NCBI RefSeq assembly: GCF_002895485.1
Contig: NZ_AZRK01000002.1
Location: forward strand, 62,001-126,000
Length of the DNA stretch: 64,000 bases
Direction of reading: 5' to 3'
Source of the DNA: Petrotoga sp. 9PWA.NaAc.5.4
GTDB lineage: Bacteria; Thermotogota; Thermotogae; Petrotogales; Petrotogaceae
This document shows positions 63,850 through 64,000 of the stretch, in pieces. The translations under genes and the position numbers were made by a program. The notes under the pieces were generated by a model. The model saw nothing but the letters and a program-made list of their open reading frames with translations. It was not told where the DNA came from and made no database searches. The first letter of the stretch is position 1. Each line of letters begins with the position of its first letter.

Positions 63850-64000
63850 TTAATTTTTATTTTTTATTAACGTTTCACTTAGTTCATCGGCTACGGTTTT
63901 TAAACTTTTTAGGGTTATTCTTGACGCATTAATACCATAAGTTATGCAATTTTCTATACTTTCATTTTTATAAAGACCGTATATAACTCCAGCTGTAAAA
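63850..64000 (-). CDS. PfkB-family carbohydrate kinase, C-terminal end (gene continues beyond the window)
   Basis: The minus strand is open from the window edge to TAA at 63850-63852. It encodes 49 residues beginning FTAGVIYGLYKNESIENCI and ending ASRITLKSLKTVADELSETLIKNKN. This is the end of a PfkB kinase (after the catalytic GDAF), of the type with GxxAS and a TVxxEL tail, found in pseudouridine kinase and other sugar kinases. Too short to tell the substrate. The regulator gene follows 34 bp downstream. Confidence 0.75.
   Translation of the reverse strand, partial: FTAGVIYGLYKNESIENCITYGINASRITLKSLKTVADELSETLIKNKN

Overview
The window is A+T-rich bacterial DNA with short intergenic gaps, frequent TTG starts and strong GGAGG-type ribosome binding sites. 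The mix of genes (an anaerobic ornithine fermentation operon, a large anaerobic purine catabolism operon, a RnfB-like protein, an iron alcohol dehydrogenase, a BTAD/MalT-type regulator) suggests a fermentative anaerobe. My best guess is Thermotogota, near Petrotoga; this is inferred from gene content and not proven. No rRNA, tRNA or CRISPR array was seen.

Layout: (1) 1-5.9 kb: 3' end of htpG, galM, a solitary PglX-like adenine methylase, and a secreted tandem FMN-binding protein. (2) 6.6-28.8 kb: a purine catabolism region. A PLP enzyme with its own promoter is followed by an almost gapless run of 17 genes: threonine-synthase-like protein, YgeY, hydantoinase, YgeW, a three-subunit molybdenum hydroxylase, 8-oxoguanine deaminase, SsnA, a second molybdenum hydroxylase whose Mo subunit is split in two as in nicotinate dehydrogenase, a small NTPase, a PreA-like flavoenzyme, adenine deaminase, a purine permease and MocA. 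(3) 29.2-47.2 kb: housekeeping genes (yqeY, dnaB, rnr, tex, comM, nfi, ispF, dnaN) mixed with ornithine racemase, MATE and MFS transporters and a phosphate acyltransferase. (4) 47.6-48.8 kb: a decayed sugar ABC transporter. (5) 48.9-54.5 kb: the minus-strand ornithine operon (ord, ortA, ortB, oraS, oraE). (6) 54.6-64 kb: a hypothetical gene, a metal-efflux ATPase with an ArsR/CadC repressor and two matching operator sites, an alcohol dehydrogenase, a lipoprotein, a giant regulator and the end of a PfkB-type kinase.

How it works together: purine bases enter through the NCS2 permease, are deaminated and hydroxylated towards xanthine/urate-type intermediates, and are then opened by hydantoinase, YgeY and YgeW to give carbamoyl groups, ammonia and small amino acids. 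The PLP enzymes may deaminate the latter in place of YgeX, which is absent here. Ornithine is racemised by Orr and oxidised through OraSE, Ord and OrtAB.

The strongest unexplained signal is a family of about 14 intergenic elements. They have 10-11 bp terminal inverted repeats (ACTTTAGAAAT...ATTTCTAAAGT) and an internal double hairpin. Some are tandemly amplified with exact periods of 123 and 135 bp. Most are oriented with the flanking genes, and two end inside the Shine-Dalgarno sequence of the next gene.
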